From: Pyropia haitanensis
Taxonomy: Eukaryota > Rhodophyta > Bangiophyceae > Bangiales > Bangiaceae
Assembly (NCBI GenBank): GCA_008729055.1
Contig: SDUX01000008.1
Coordinates: 1,550,001 to 1,614,000, forward strand
Length of the DNA: 64,000 bases
Direction of reading: 5' to 3'
Within the stretch, counting starts at the first letter, position 1. Every line of letters begins with the position of its first letter. Below are positions 50,776 through 62,388 of this stretch, piece by piece. The notes under the pieces are model-generated. The model worked only from the letters and a program-made list of their open reading frames with translations, made no database searches and had not been told where the DNA came from. The position numbers and the translations under genes are program-made.

Positions 50776-51361
50776 CCCCGCCGCGCGGCGGCGGCTGCGG
50801 CGGCGGCGGTGGTGCAGGCGGCGGCGGCGGCGGCTGTGGCGGCGGCGGCGGTGGCGACGGCGGCGGGTGTGGCGGTCGCGGCGGACTGCGGCGGCTGTGG
50901 CGGCGGTGGCGCGTGCACCCCTTCCCCGCGTCGCGGCGTCCCGGACGCGCGCGCCGCCAGACACGCACCCAGCCGGGTCGGGGTGTGGCAGGAGGTCCGC
51001 GGCCGCTGCCGGCCGGGATCCGCCGCGCCACAGGCCGCGCGACTAGAGTCTACCGACCGCCGCTCCTCGCCCAAGACGGGCAGCCGCTGCCGCGGCGCGG
51101 GCGGGACGGCAGACAAGAGGAGCAAAAAAGAAACGCGTGCCGACAGGGATTCCACAAAAACTGACGCGGTCGCGCCGCGGTCACACCGGGGTACCGCCCG
51201 CCAGCCGCGGGCGCCGTCGTCGCCCATCGTGGGTCCTGCTGACGCCCATGCGCAGCCGCGGTGGCGCCCCGCACGCGGCCGCCCCCCCCCCGCCCCCCCC
51301 CCCCCCTCCTCATCTCTCCCCGTCCCTCCCCCAGAGACGCGCACGTCACCAGCGGATCATG
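50776..51361. other. Convergent spacer
   Basis: 3' flank of Asterix and COQ10. Begins with CGG/GGCGGC-rich low-complexity DNA (about 50776-50910). No gene seen. Confidence 0.5.
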
Positions 51362-52090
51362 TCACCCCCCCAGCCTCCGCCCCCCCCCCCCTCCCCTCCC
51401 CCCCCGCTGCCGCGCCACCGTCGCGGCGCGGCGCTCAAACGCGGCGACCATCTTGCGGACCACCTCATCAAAAAACAGGTCGGTCACCCGCTGGTACAGC
51501 GGGTTGCGGAACGCAAAGCGCACCTCAAACGTCACCCACGAGGCGCCTGGCGAGCGCGCCACCGGCGCAAACGTCCACTCATTGACGAGGTACTCAAAGA
51601 GCGCCCCCCGCGGCACGTCCGCGCGCACCCGGCCCGGCGTGACGGTCACCTCGGACGTGTAGTGCTCGGAGAGGAGGCGGAAGCCAATGCCGAGCGTCGC
51701 CGACAGCGTGCGGTGGCCCGCGCCATCGTCGGTGTGGACGGCCGTGACGGTCGAGGCGGTGCACCAGGGGGCAAACTCGGCGTAGGCGCCAACGTCGGCA
51801 ACGACCGCCTGGATGGCGGCGGGGGGGAGGGGGACCAGACGCCGCTCATAGTGGCGGCGCTCGTTGGGGTTGGCCGCCGCCGCCGCTGGTGGCGACGGCG
51901 AGGGCGGCGGGGGGGGAGACACAGACAGCCACCGCACGGCGGCGGTGGGAGCACCCGCGGCGGCCAGGCCACCCGCCCCGCGGGGTGGCACCACCGGCCG
52001 ACCGGCGGGGCACCACCGCCGCCCAGCAGGCGAGAGGAGAGGGGGAGGGTACACGGCCAGCCGCAGCGGCGCCGCCGCCGCCATGCCCGC

Positions 52091-52121
<31 letters not shown>

Positions 52122-52357
52122 GTCGCGGCAGTCGGCGCCGCCGTTGCCGCCACCGCGCCAGTGGCGGGGTGCCATGGCGCCGGCGGCGGGGCGCCAACCC
52201 CTCCGGGCGCCCCCGCCCGCGACGCCGCCACCGCGGCGGCGGCCGCGGCGCGGGCCACGCCCGCCCCCCTCCGTGGCGGCGGCGCGGCGGCCGCCACCGA
52301 CCGGGCGGTCCGGGCGGCCGCCGCCGCCGCCGCCGTTGCCACACTGGCGGCGGCCAT
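51362..52357 (-). CDS. COQ10: Coenzyme Q-binding protein COQ10 (START-like/polyketide cyclase fold)
   Basis: 331 residues from ATG 52357; a shorter form from ATG 52084 (MAAAAPLRLAVYPPPLLSPA) also makes a good mitochondrial presequence with WLSVS near the likely cleavage region. The C-terminal 140 residues form the COQ10 START-like domain: RRHYERRLVPLPPAAIQAVV, YAEFAPWCTASTV, LSATLGIGFRLLSEHYTSEV, FEYLVNEWTFAPVA and the near-invariant LFFDEVVRKMVAAFERRAAT. COQ10 binds ubiquinone in the mitochondrial inner membrane and supports its delivery to the respiratory chain. The preceding 190 residues are Ala/Pro-rich and poorly conserved in character. Confidence 0.93.
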
Positions 52358-52690
52358 GGCGGGTGACGGCGGCAGTTGACGCGGGGGGGGAAGCACCGGG
52401 CGGAAGGCGGAAGACCGCGGCCGCGGCGGGCAGCGGCGGCGGTGGCGGCAACGGCGGCGCGACGAGGGCCGGGGCCACCGAGGGAGGGGGGGGGGGAGTG
52501 GAAGCACCGCACAGTGGGGGACGAGGAGGCAAGCGACCGCGGCCGGCCGCGTCAGCGAGCACCCGCCAGCGCTGGCAGTCGGCGGGCGTCGCTGCCGTTG
52601 GGGAGGGCGCCCGGCCGAGGACGCGCGGCGGCCTCTCTGCTGCACGTCCAGGGTTTGCAGCGTGGTTTGGGGCCTTCTGCCATGGTCTCT
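52358..52690. other. 5' flank of COQ10
   Basis: GC-rich flank without a supported gene. It grades into an AT-richer segment (52700-52960) with an ATTGG/CCAAT box at about 52853 that could act in COQ10 transcription. Confidence 0.45.
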
Positions 52691-52737
52691 TGAGATGGTC
52701 GCGGCCTGTTGGTAGTCACAACCGCTGCTACGTGGCA

Positions 52738-53299
52738 CAAAGAGTTGCCTCAAGTATAGAAACTCTTTTCACATCCAATACCAAATCGAGAGCCCAAACC
52801 GGTCCGAATCAGGACCCTTTCGAGGACCTGGAACGCCTCCCTGCGCTCCCATTGGCCAACCATACTTTGGAGAGCCACGTGGAAGACGATATGAAAATTC
52901 AAGAACTGACATGGTCATGCGTTTGGGGCGACCAGGTGGTGCGCTTCCAATTTTAGAGGAGCCCGGTGCCCGCCGGCAAGACGGGCTCCCTCCACGAAGC
53001 CGACGACCTGTTTTTGCCGACCCCGCCGATGGACCTGGAGGTGCAGTCCACGGAGCGTGAGATTGGGCTGCTGTGGTCGGCTGTGTGTGACGTTCGGCGT
53101 GGCCAGTCTCCCCCGAGGCGGACCCGTCCGCTCCCGACCCCCCGACTCAAGGCGCGGCAGAGCCAGGCCAAGTCGGTGCGTTGCCCGGCACCGTCTGTGC
53201 GCGCATCGGGCGGTGGCGGCAAGACGGAGACGGTGCGGCAGTTCATCAACCTAAAGGACGACAGTGATGTGGTGCCGCGGCAGGCCCAGCGACTTGCGA
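52738..53299 (+). pseudogene. Unrecognised ORF interrupted by one in-frame TAG
   Basis: One reading frame gives complex, non-repetitive protein sequence: RVASSIETLFTSNTKSRAQ, then DPFEDLERLPALPLANHTLE, then KIQELTWSCVWGDQVVRFQF. A TAG follows at 52954-52956. The same frame then continues RSPVPAGKTGSLHEADDLF, LPTPPMDLEVQSTEREIGLL and KTETVRQFINLKDDSDVV. It ends at GTGAGT (about 53299), a good 5' splice site, with the minisatellite beyond. I do not recognise a family. It may be a decayed gene or transposon fragment, or the TAG may sit at an intron boundary (TTTTAG is a good acceptor). Confidence 0.35.
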
Positions 53300-53328
53300 G
53301 TGAGTCCCAGATATTCACCGACCGCCAG

Positions 53329-53638
53329 CACAGCTCCCACCCGCCGCCGACACGGCTCCCGCCCACCTCCGACACAGCTCCCACCCACCGACCGACCGCC
53401 GGCACAGCTCCCACCCACCGCCGGCACAGCTCCCACCCACCGCCGACACAGCTCCCACCCACCGACCGACCGCCGGCACAGCTCCCACCCACCGCCGGCA
53501 CAGCTCCCACCCACCACTGACACAGCTCCTACCCACCGACCCGCCGCCGACACGGCTGCGACCGACCGCCGGCACAGCTCCCACCCACCGCCGGCGCAGC
53601 TCCCACCCACCGCCGGCACAGCTCCCACCTCGGCTGGC
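53329..53638. repeat. 22-bp minisatellite (CACAGCTCCCACCCACCGCC-GG)
   Basis: About thirteen units of 22 bp, three expanded to 30 bp by an extra ACCGACCG. Unit length is not a multiple of three and the array follows a GTGAGT donor, so it is more likely intronic or intergenic than coding. Confidence 0.9.
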
Positions 53639-53764
53639 ACCGTTGCGCCGCGAGTGTTGGCCCAGGCCTGGCGGCGTTTACGCGGCGACGGCGGTGGCCA
53701 GGCGGAGCGCGTCTCTCGTCATCCGGTAGACGCTCCGTCGATGCGGAGGGGCGGTGGGGGGTAG

Positions 53765-55226
53765 CCGCGGCGGCACTCACGGCGGCGGCAACGGTGGCGG
53801 CGGCGGCGGCGGCAGTGGCGGCGGCGGCGGTGGCCGAGACGGGCGTGTGCGGGCGCCGCCCGCGTCCGTCCTGCCAGAGGTGGGGGCGCGGGCGGCCGTG
53901 ACCTGCCGCCCGGCGCTGGCCGCCACCGCCCCCGGTGGCCGTCGAGGGGCAGACGACGACGCCCGCGGGCCAGCCGCGCCACCCCCCATCGGGCGGCGGC
54001 GGCGGCGACGGGACGACAGCCCAGCGCTTGGACACCAGCGGTCGTGTCGTTCTGGTGGCTGTGGCGGACCTCGACGGCGGTTCCCGCGTTGTCGTTGGCG
54101 GGCGACGCCCACGCTTGTAGCGGCGCGCCGACGCGGGGCCCTGGCGTGCCGGCCGCCGCCCGCGGTGGCGGCGGCGGCGGCGCCCTCACCGCGCCGCCCG
54201 TTGCCGTGGGCACCCCCTTGCGGGTCGCCGACGCGCCCGTGGCGACCGTCCCACCGAGGCGGAACGACCGGGGGTGGGCGGCCGCGGCGGGCGCCTTCCC
54301 CGCGTCTCGGGTCAACTCCCGCGGGGGGCGGCGTTGGGGTTTGGGGGGAGCCCACCCCGTGCCGCCGCGGCGCGCCCCCCACCGCCGCCCCCGCCGTGGG
54401 TGGCCACCCCGCAGGGGCGCGGTGAGGGGAGTGCCGCTGGTGGTGGCGACGGCGGCAGGGGCGGCGGGCTGCTAGCGGGGTACCGCGAGGGGGGGACGGC
54501 GCACCTGTGGCGGCGGTGGTGGCTGGCTGCCGCCAATGCTGAGAGGGGGAGGGGAGGGGAGTGGGCAGCCGACGTGCCACCGCCGGCGGTGTGCGGCAGG
54601 GCCGGTAGCGGTGCGAGGGCACACCGCCGCGGCTGTCGGGGTGTAGGGGAGGGGGAGGGGCGGGCGCGCCCGCCGCCGAGCGCGCCCGTAGACGCGGTGG
54701 GTGGTGGCGGCGACGGCGGCGGTGGCGGTGGCGGTGGCGGTAGCGGCGGCGGCGGTGGCGGGGGGGGGGTGGTGGCGGTGGCGGTGGCGGCGACCGGTCC
54801 GCTCTGCCTCTGCCGCGGAGGGGGGGGGTGACGAGACGCGGGAGATGGCACCCGACGGCTGCTGCTGTGCGGCACGCGCGCGGGCGCGGCCAGGGGGCGG
54901 GCTGGGACGGCGGCGCGCCCCGCCGCCCGACGCGGGCGGCGGCGGGGGCGGCGGCCAGCGCCGCCGCTGCCGCGGCCCACCTCCCCCCGCCGCGCCGCCC
55001 GCGCCGGGCGGTACCGACGGCGCGCCGCGACCCGAGCGGCGGCCACCGACGGGTGGCGGCCTCGACGGGCGCGGCGCGGCGGGCTGGCGGGCACGCACGC
55101 GCCGCGGGGCAAGCGTCTGCTACACGGCGCGCCCCCGTGGGGCCCACACGACCAACGGGCGGCGGGCGTGGCGGCCACGCCGCCGCGCCCTCCCACGCCC
55201 CCCCCCCCTCCCCCCCAGCCGCGCCG
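53765..55226. other. GC-rich low-complexity region
   Basis: GGCGGC/GGTGGC-rich DNA (for example 53778-53840 and 54700-54790) with Gly/Ala/Arg/Pro-rich frames on both strands. No domain seen. Confidence 0.5.
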
Positions 55227-56463
55227 TCAGTCACGGACGACCCACCCCCCCGCCTCCCCTCCCCCCCCCCCTCCCCCCCCCCCCCTCCCCCCGCGTCCAC
55301 CGCCGACCACCACAGCCCCAGCAGCAGGAGCCCCAACCCCCCCCCCAGCAGCGCCACCCCCCCCGCCACCCCCCGCGCCATAATCGCCGCCATCCCCCGC
55401 GGAAACAGGCCGTCCACCCCCCCCCCCCCCCCACGCCCGCCGACGCGGCGGCGGCCGCGCCGCGGGCCGCGACGAGCACCCCCCCCCCCCCAGCGCAAAC
55501 ACGCCCACCCCCACCGTCCGGCCCGCGCGGGCGTCCAACCCCCCCCCCCCCGCCATCGCCGCGGCGGTGGCGGCCACCCCCCCCACCACCGCCGCCGCCG
55601 TCGCGGCGACCGCGACCGCCACGCCCGCCGCCACGCCCGGCCGCCCCCCCCCCCGTACGCGGCGCCCAGCGCGGCGTTGCCCGCGACGGCGACGCCGCCC
55701 AGCGCCCATGACAGGGGCAGCGCGACAAACGCGGCGGCCGGGCGGGCGCGGCGGGGGAGGGCGGCGGCGAGCGCCAGCCCCGCCGCCGTCGGCGCGGCGT
55801 GCGCCCAAAACGCGGCCGCGACGGGGGCGCCCGCGGCGGCCGCCGCGGCGGGCGCCGCCAGCTGGCCGCCCACCACCGCCGCCGCCAGCAGCGGCGCGTA
55901 CACGTGCGGCAGCACCGCCGCGGCGGTGACGGGGGAGAGCCCCGCGGGCGCCGCCGCCGCCGCCGCCGCGCCCGCGGCAATGCCCGCCGCGGCGCGCCGC
56001 GCGCGGCGCGCCGCGGCCGACGCCGAGACGGCGCCCGCGGCCATCGCGGCGGCGGTGGCGGCGGCGCTGCCCGGCGCGGCGGCGGCGGTGGCGGCGGCGG
56101 TGACGGCACGGGCAATGGCGGGGAGGAGCGTCGCGCGGAGGAGGAGCGTCGCGGCGAGCGTCGCGGCCGCCCGCGCCGGCGGGCCGGCGGGGAAGAAGCG
56201 GGCGAGCGCAACGGCCTGGAGGGCGACCGCCGCCGCGGCGACGCGGCGGCTGGCGGCGGCGGCGAGCAGCCACCGCGGCTGCAGCGTGACCGCCGCGGCC
56301 ACCGCCACGGGCGCCGCGGCGGTCGCGAGGAGGCCGGCCGCAGAGATCCACGCGGCGGGGTCGGGCGGCCGGCGGGGGGCGGCGGTGGGGGGAGACCCGA
56401 CGGGGGGGGGGGGGTGGCCGGGCCCGCCGCCGCCGTGCCGGGGGGAGGGGGGATGGCCGCCGA

Positions 56464-56524
<61 letters not shown>

Positions 56525-56885
56525 ATGCCGGGGGACGGCGGGGGGGGAGGGGGGGGGGAGGGGGGGCAGGCGCCGCCGCGGCAGGGCCCCGCCAGCGGGG
56601 CGGGAGGGGGGAGACGTGGCCGCCGCCGTTGGCGGTGGACGGGCGGCGGCGGCGGCGCCACGGCGGGCTCGGGCCGCCGCGCAGCCACGGGGAGGACCAC
56701 CGCGGGGGGGGCGCGCGGGACGCCGCGGCGGCGGCGCCGCGGCGGGCGCCGGCGGGGGCGCCGCCGCCGGCCGCGGGGGGGAGCGGCGGCGCCCACGCGG
56801 CGTCCCGCCCGCGCCGCCCGCCGCCGCGGTCACCAACGGGGGGGGGAGACGGCCGCCGTGGCCGGGCGGCGGGCGGGGGGGCCAT
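55227..56885 (-). CDS. Possible polytopic membrane protein, Ala-rich, frame-broken
   Basis: Not recognised. On the minus strand, from about 56380 to 55650, one frame encodes repeated hydrophobic segments: AAWISAAGLLATAAAPVAVA, LAATLLLRATLLPAIARAV, LPHVYAPLLAAAVVGGQLAA, FVALPLSWALGGVAVAGNAA. At G runs near 55640 and 55545 the frame changes to GVAAGVAVAVAATAAAVVGG and then to ARGVAGGVALLGGGLGLLLL with GLWWSAVDAG. The likely C-terminus is GEAGGWVVRD ending at 55227. ATG 56885 is one candidate start, giving a basic Pro-rich N-terminus that crosses the CCG microsatellite. About six to eight membrane helices are implied. Confidence is low because Ala codons are favoured by composition. Confidence 0.35.
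56463..56523. repeat. (CCG)20 trinucleotide microsatellite
   Basis: About 20 perfect CCG units, coding for poly-Ala or poly-Gly on the minus strand depending on frame. Confidence 0.9.
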
Positions 56886-59800
56886 TGGCGCCGCGGCCGC
56901 GGCGCCCACAGGGGCGGCGGCGGCAGGGGGGGCGCCGAGGGCAAGGGAAGACGTCCAGGGGGGGGCGCCACGGGGGGAGACAAGTAGCTCGCACAAGGGA
57001 TCGGACGGTTGGGCGGGGATGGGAAGGGATAGGAGGAGCGAGGGTGCGCAACGGGAGGGGGGCGTGGGAGCGCGGGAGGACGAGGGGAAGGGGACGATAG
57101 GCGGAGGATGATCGGGGAGGGAGCGACGGGAGGGACAAAGATGCGCAGGTGCTTTGCGCAGGCGCGCGGGGTCCGTGCAAGGCGCCAGCCAACAGGGAGT
57201 GGGCCACCGCACAATGCATCCAGCCTGGCGTGGACAGCGCACAAGTGCTTCTTGACGAATCAATGATCAACTCTTCTGGTCTTCGGAAACAAGTGCAACA
57301 ACTTCCAAGAACAATTTGTTTCTTCATCATGAGCTGTGCAGTGCTTGGGCATCGTCGAGTGAATATCAAGTGCGGCGCACACGCAATTCGGACAGCAGAG
57401 ACGTAGTGCCAGCAAGAACCGCCACGAGACCGACCTGAAGGCGGCCGTCATCACCGAGGACACGCGGAGACAGTGCTCCGTGAGGTCAAGGTGGGGGGAA
57501 ACCGCCCAGCTCACTTCGGGAAACCAATCAGATGATTGTCGGCGCAACGCCGGTTCTCCAGGTTCCGAGAGTCCTTGTTCCTAGTCACAGTGTGGGTGAC
57601 CTTGTCCGTGTGGTTGGGTTGCGCCGCATCCTGCTTCAATCTCGAGTGTAATGAGTGGACGACCGATTTCCCCCCCCCTGGTTGGTCGGTCTCTTGGCGG
57701 ATTGTAAGGCTGTCACACGCATGTGGCCACCTGATCCATTGAGAATACAGTGGAGTGTTGGATGCCATGGAGGTCGACACTGGGAGGGTTTCGGGAGGGG
57801 GTTTACACCAGCTGGGGGCCAGTCGCGAGAAGAGAGAAATGGGCCGTCGCGCATTCCGAGCGATCAGAAGCCTCGACTGTCGCACGACCTAAACGACGAC
57901 GCGCGGCACCGCCAAGGCGTGCACCAGTCGTCTGCAAATGGTGCTAGGCGACGCTCCTTGTCAAATGTCCCCCGTGGCATCGTGGATCAGGCCCCCCCAG
58001 TCAAGGGCCTACCTGGTTGAGAGCAACCGCACCCCGCTACCGTGACCCGGCGACCAGTGACCGGCGGGTGCTGGTCGAGACGTATTGCCTATTTGGCATG
58101 CGTGCGTAGAGGGTCCAGGAAGGCCCCGCTCGATCGTCCATCGAACCCTGACGACGGAACGTGGCAGTGTCGTCGGCCACAGCGTCTAAATTGAGCCGAC
58201 CGGTTCCAGGGGGTAGGCTAGGTGGTGCCGTGTACAGCCATGATCAGGCCCCTCAAGGTGATGGCCTACGGGGGGGGGGGGAAGGACAGGGTCCGTCGGG
58301 GTCGCTGGATCGGGCGCTGGCCTCCATCCGAGCGTGTCCCAATCTGAAGGGGACGGGACCGAGGCGTGGGGGAGGGGGGGGTTTGGCGCACTTCAGTACG
58401 TCACGATTGTGGTGGCCACGCGGCCGCACCGCATTGCGGCTCGGCAAGGGGGCCGGGCACCTTGGAGTGAATAGGGGGTCGCACCCCGCAGAGGGATCCT
58501 GAGCGGCGGCCGCTCCGCCCACTTTCATTGGGCCACACCCGCCGTTTCCACACGCGTCCGCCGCGCAACACGACGTTGAGGGGCTCTCCGTCCGAGCTGC
58601 CGCACGGCCGGCGCCAGCGGAGGCCGCGTGGGCGTCCCAGAGGCCGGCGGGGGGTTCCCGTCCTACGCCGCGCGTGGAGTGGTCGCAAGTCGAGCTCCCC
58701 CTTCAAGGCGGTGTAACCGGGGGCTTGCGAGTACACGCTGCCGGGTCGCCCTGCCGGCGTTGCCCCGACACCCCATTCGCAGGCGGAACCCAGAGGGAAG
58801 GTCGGGTGGCGGACAGAAACTCTGCGGCGGCGGCGCCCAGAGGGGGCACCAACGCTGCCGTCGTCGCCCGCCTGGTCAGCGGTTGGTGCGGTCGGGGCCC
58901 GCCCCCCGTCCAAGGCCCTTTGAGGGGGGGATGGACCTTGGGTTGCAGCTGAGCGGTGCGCCGGGTGGGGGGTGGCCGTGCTCGTGCCACGGTCCCCTGC
59001 CCGGCACCCGCCGGTCGGCGAGAGAGCCCCCGACTCCGAGACGTTGCACGCGGCTACACCGGACACTCGCGCTCTGGCTTCCAGCTGCCAACGCGCGGAT
59101 CGCGCCGCCGTGAGCCCCCGTGGCCCGCCGCCCGCCGCTGTCACCGCGGCCGCGCGCGGCGCGGCGCCGACGACAGGCGTTATTGATTCTCGGGCGGCTG
59201 TGAGTTTCCGTCTGGGCCACTCAATTGGCAGGCCCCCCTTGCGGGGGCGCGCTCCTTGTCCATGGCGTGGGGTCTGCTGGGCTGTTGCACGCTCAATGTC
59301 CGACGAGGAACGAGGGGGTGGGTTCGGCAGGGGGGTCCACCGCCACCTCATGCCGTCGTGAGAGGTGGGGCCTTCGCGGCGCGCCGCGCTCGTGACCAGG
59401 TGGTCTCGCGGCAGCTGCCCATCAGAGGCATTGCCCGGTCGCCGCCCCAGCTGTCATTCCCCGGCGGCCGCCGCGCCGACGCCGGCCGGGCATACACTTT
59501 GACGCCCCCCTCCCCAGCCGCCGCCGACGCGCATATTCCCCCCTCCCCCCCCCCCCCTTCCTGTTCGATACGGCTGTGGGCTGGTGGCAGTGTCCTCCGC
59601 CGCGCCCTCCCCCTGCCTGGCGTGGTTTTACCACCTCGCTGGCCTGCCGCTGTCAAGCTCCTCCCCTTTTTCACCACAAGCGTGGGTCGTGCGGCCCCGA
59701 TCGCGGCAGGGGGGGGGGGGTGGCCGTGTACACGTCCGCGTGCCAACGGCCGGCGGTTGGTGCGGCTGCGCAGCGGGCGCCGCGTCTTTGCAGCAGCCCA

Positions 59801-60444
59801 AAACCGTCTGGCCGACGCGTCCGACAGGCGCGCCGGCGCTAGGCGCCAGGCGCTGCCGTGTCCCCTGCCGGCGGCGTTGACGACGGCGTGTCGTCGACGC
59901 GAGCGCTGCCAGCGCCACGCAGACAGGGGGCGGCGGCGGCCGTCTCGTCACGCCGCTTGCTTTTTGGCGCCCCCCCCCGGCAGTCGCCGTCGAGGCGCCG
60001 TGCGAGCCGCCGTCTGCTGTGCGCCTGCCGGTCCGTATTACGGTGCGCGGGGGGTGTGGGGTGCCGCGTCGGACGTGGGCGTGTGGCTGCCACCAAAACC
60101 CGCACGTGCCCCTGCCCACCGCGCACGTCCTGACGCCCGCGCCCCGCGACCGGGGCATCGACCCCCGTCCGCCCCTCTCCCCCCCCCCCCGCGCACCGGG
60201 TGCCATTACTACGCGGGCCGAGTGCGTGGTGGGGACAGCGGGGCAGCGGCGGTTTCGCGAGCAGCTTGGGCTGTTCCCCGTCCCCACCAGCTGCGTCGCG
60301 TCCCCTTTGTGGACCGACCACCACCCGCGCACCCGTTGCCGCGTGAGGCTGCGGCCGCCCTTCCCCCCCGCCATCATGGTGAGTGGCCGTCCAGGACGGC
60401 CTTGCCGCGGCTGTGACCGCCCTGTAGCCCCTGCGCCTGCCACG
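56886..60444. other. Long intergenic region, no confident gene
   Basis: 57.2-58.1 kb is AT-richer than the surroundings, with a CCAAT motif at 57527 (AAACCAATCAGATG). 58.1-60.4 kb has overlapping Arg/Pro/Gly-rich frames; a minus-strand ATG frame at 58401-59351 (316 residues) has mixed composition but no recognisable domain. I searched for tRNA, 5S rRNA and RNase P hallmarks by eye and found none. A GTGAGT after the ATG at about 60376 might mark a 5' UTR intron for the next gene. Confidence 0.5.
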
Positions 60445-62388
60445 ATGCGGAGGTCACTCGCGGCGCTGGCGCTGCTGTCCCTGACGTTGCTCCTCGGCGT
60501 CGCGGGCGTCGCGGCGGAGGAGGATCTGGGCGCGACGCGGAACCCGATGGTGGGCATCAACTACCACACTGGCGATGGCGGGTACACCAACACGTCGCAG
60601 ACGAAGCAGGTGCTGCTGCAGTATGGGATGGCCGAGGCGACCGTCTCCTACCTCTTCCGCCCGGCCACCGCGCGCGAGACGGTGACGAGCACGACGGTGA
60701 ACGTGGCGAGGAAACACATCCTCACCAACCGGCCGACGGTGGAGCAGGCCGAAGCGGGCACGTACGCGGGCGTGCCGCTGACAAACATGACCTTTACGCT
60801 TGCGATGGAGGGGCAGGTGGGCGTCTCTGCGTACACGCTCGTCGTCGTCACGGACGTGGACACGTACACCATGGAGGGGAGGTACGAGGTTGGCGGCTTT
60901 GTGCTGAAGAATGGGGATCGCGTGGTGTCTGGGGAGGACAACGTGCTGCAGTTGGGCAACGTGTACGAGGTGATGGCCAAGCCAGCCACGGAGCTGACGG
61001 TGGTCACCAAGACGTTTGGCTCGTCTCGGCCCTCGTGGGACGACGTGGAGATTGATGTAGCGTCTGTGGACGGCGCGGTGGACCACAAGCAGATCGTACT
61101 GGATGGCTCGTGCGCGGCCACTGGGTTCGTCGACGGCAAGCTGTCTGACGGGTGCGGGGCGGGCTTTGCGCCCGACGGCTCTGTCTTTGGCCTGAAGCTG
61201 TCGCCGTACCGCATCGGGACGGGGTCGTTTAAGCTGACCTTCAAGTGGACCTCCCTGGAGCTGGATGGTGAGTACTTCACCACCGAGCTGATTGTGAAGC
61301 TGGATACGTCCATGGCAGCACCTTGCGTGGCCATGGGTGGCGAGGTGGAGGTGGATTCCCGCGGCGGGCGGGTGTCGGTGGACATGTTCAACCTGATGTC
61401 CCCACCGCAAGACGCGGACGTGGAGAAGGTGGTCCTCTCCTATGGCGACAAGAGCTACGACCACGACCCTAGCAAGTCTGTGCTCGAGCAACCAGACCAG
61501 AAGGTGGTGTTCTCGGTCGGCTCGGGTGTCGCCGGCGAGTCGTATGTTGCGAAGCTACAGTGCGTCTTTGGGGGCCGCACGCGGGAGGCGAAGTACCTCG
61601 GCGGGAAGGTGCGCATCTCGGTCACTGGCCGGGCGGAGGTGGCCCCGATCAACCCGCTGCCGGAGCAGGACAACAAGACCCGTGTGGCGATCCTCATCGA
61701 GCTTGACCGCTACGAGCCCGAGTCGTACACCGTTGCCGTCCACAACAAGTGCGTGGCGGCGCTGGTCTCGCTCCTGGGCGTCTCTGCCTCCAACGTGGGC
61801 CTGGGCGCCATCACCCGCGGGTCCGCCATCCCGGAGCTTCAAGTGTACGCCGACGACCGTGCGATGTTCGAGTCGCAGAAGCGGACTATGACGTCGTCCA
61901 TGAGCCCCGAGTCGTGCGAGGCTGCCAGGGCGCTCAGGGAGCCGTGCGACTCGGTCCGCCTCCAGGACATGTACGTCCTGGCCAGCGACGGCTCGGGTGT
62001 GCTGGGCGGCTCGCCCGTCGGCACCGTGGCTGCCGGCGGCACCTTGGCTGCCTGGTCCATCGCCCTCATTGCCGTCCTGGGCGCGCTGGTCGTGTTGGTG
62101 CTCGTCTGCCTCGCCCTGTGGGTCGTCTACCGCAGGAGTTCCGACTCGTCGGCGTCCGACTACTCCTCGTCTGGGCCGCTGGGTGTGCCAGACCCCGACG
62201 ACCTTCTGTACAACGAGTCGGTCGTGCGCGATGTGTATGGCCGGTCCAACGGAGCGGGCCCAACAGCCGAGGCAGCCGCCGAACGCGCCCGCGAGGCGGA
62301 GCTGCGGGAGGAGTTTCCTCGCCCACCGTCGACGTCGGCCGCGTCTGGACGGGACGCGGACGACGCGTCGTCGACCTACACGGTCTAG
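60445..62388 (+). CDS. Type I membrane protein with beta-rich ectodomain, unknown function
   Basis: 647 residues from ATG 60445. A clear signal peptide (MRRSLAALALLSLTLLLGVA then GVAA) is followed by an ectodomain of about 500 residues with alternating beta-strand character (VSAYTLVVVTDVDTYTMEGR, FKLTFKWTSLELDGEYFTTE, KVVFSVGSGVAGESYVAKLQ). It has sparse Cys residues and sequons NTS, NMT and NKT. One transmembrane helix lies at about 532-560 (WSIALIAVLGALVVLVLVCL), then a basic stop (YRRSS) and an 85-residue Ser/Asp/Glu-rich tail with Tyr-containing acidic motifs (DDLLYNESVVRDVYG). I do not recognise the family. Lower codon monotony than its neighbours and the complete topology make it a convincing gene. 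The general plan resembles the receptor-like gene at 6146 but there is no sequence relationship. Confidence 0.8.
   Translation: MRRSLAALALLSLTLLLGVAGVAAEEDLGATRNPMVGINYHTGDGGYTNTSQTKQVLLQYGMAEATVSYLFRPATARETVTSTTVNVARKHILTNRPTVEQAEAGTYAGVPLTNMTFTLAMEGQVGVSAYTLVVVTDVDTYTMEGRYEVGGFVLKNGDRVVSGEDNVLQLGNVYEVMAKPATELTVVTKTFGSSRPSWDDVEIDVASVDGAVDHKQIVLDGSCAATGFVDGKLSDGCGAGFAPDGSVFGLKLSPYRIGTGSFKLTFKWTSLELDGEYFTTELIVKLDTSMAAPCVAMGGEVEVDSRGGRVSVDMFNLMSPPQDADVEKVVLSYGDKSYDHDPSKSVLEQPDQKVVFSVGSGVAGESYVAKLQCVFGGRTREAKYLGGKVRISVTGRAEVAPINPLPEQDNKTRVAILIELDRYEPESYTVAVHNKCVAALVSLLGVSASNVGLGAITRGSAIPELQVYADDRAMFESQKRTMTSSMSPESCEAARALREPCDSVRLQDMYVLASDGSGVLGGSPVGTVAAGGTLAAWSIALIAVLGALVVLVLVCLALWVVYRRSSDSSASDYSSSGPLGVPDPDDLLYNESVVRDVYGRSNGAGPTAEAAAERAREAELREEFPRPPSTSAASGRDADDASSTYTV

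Noticed and set aside
53777..57244. Single 1155-codon minus-strand ORF
   Set aside because: Most of it is Pro/Arg/Gly-rich frame openness; only the hydrophobic part between about 55650 and 56380 looks coding, listed under the membrane protein.
57260..58100. Structured RNA (5S rRNA, RNase P or SRP RNA) in the AT-richer segment
   Set aside because: No hallmark motifs of these RNAs could be matched by eye.
58401..59351. 316-codon minus-strand ATG frame
   Set aside because: Mixed composition but no domain and several competing frames; not enough support for a gene call.
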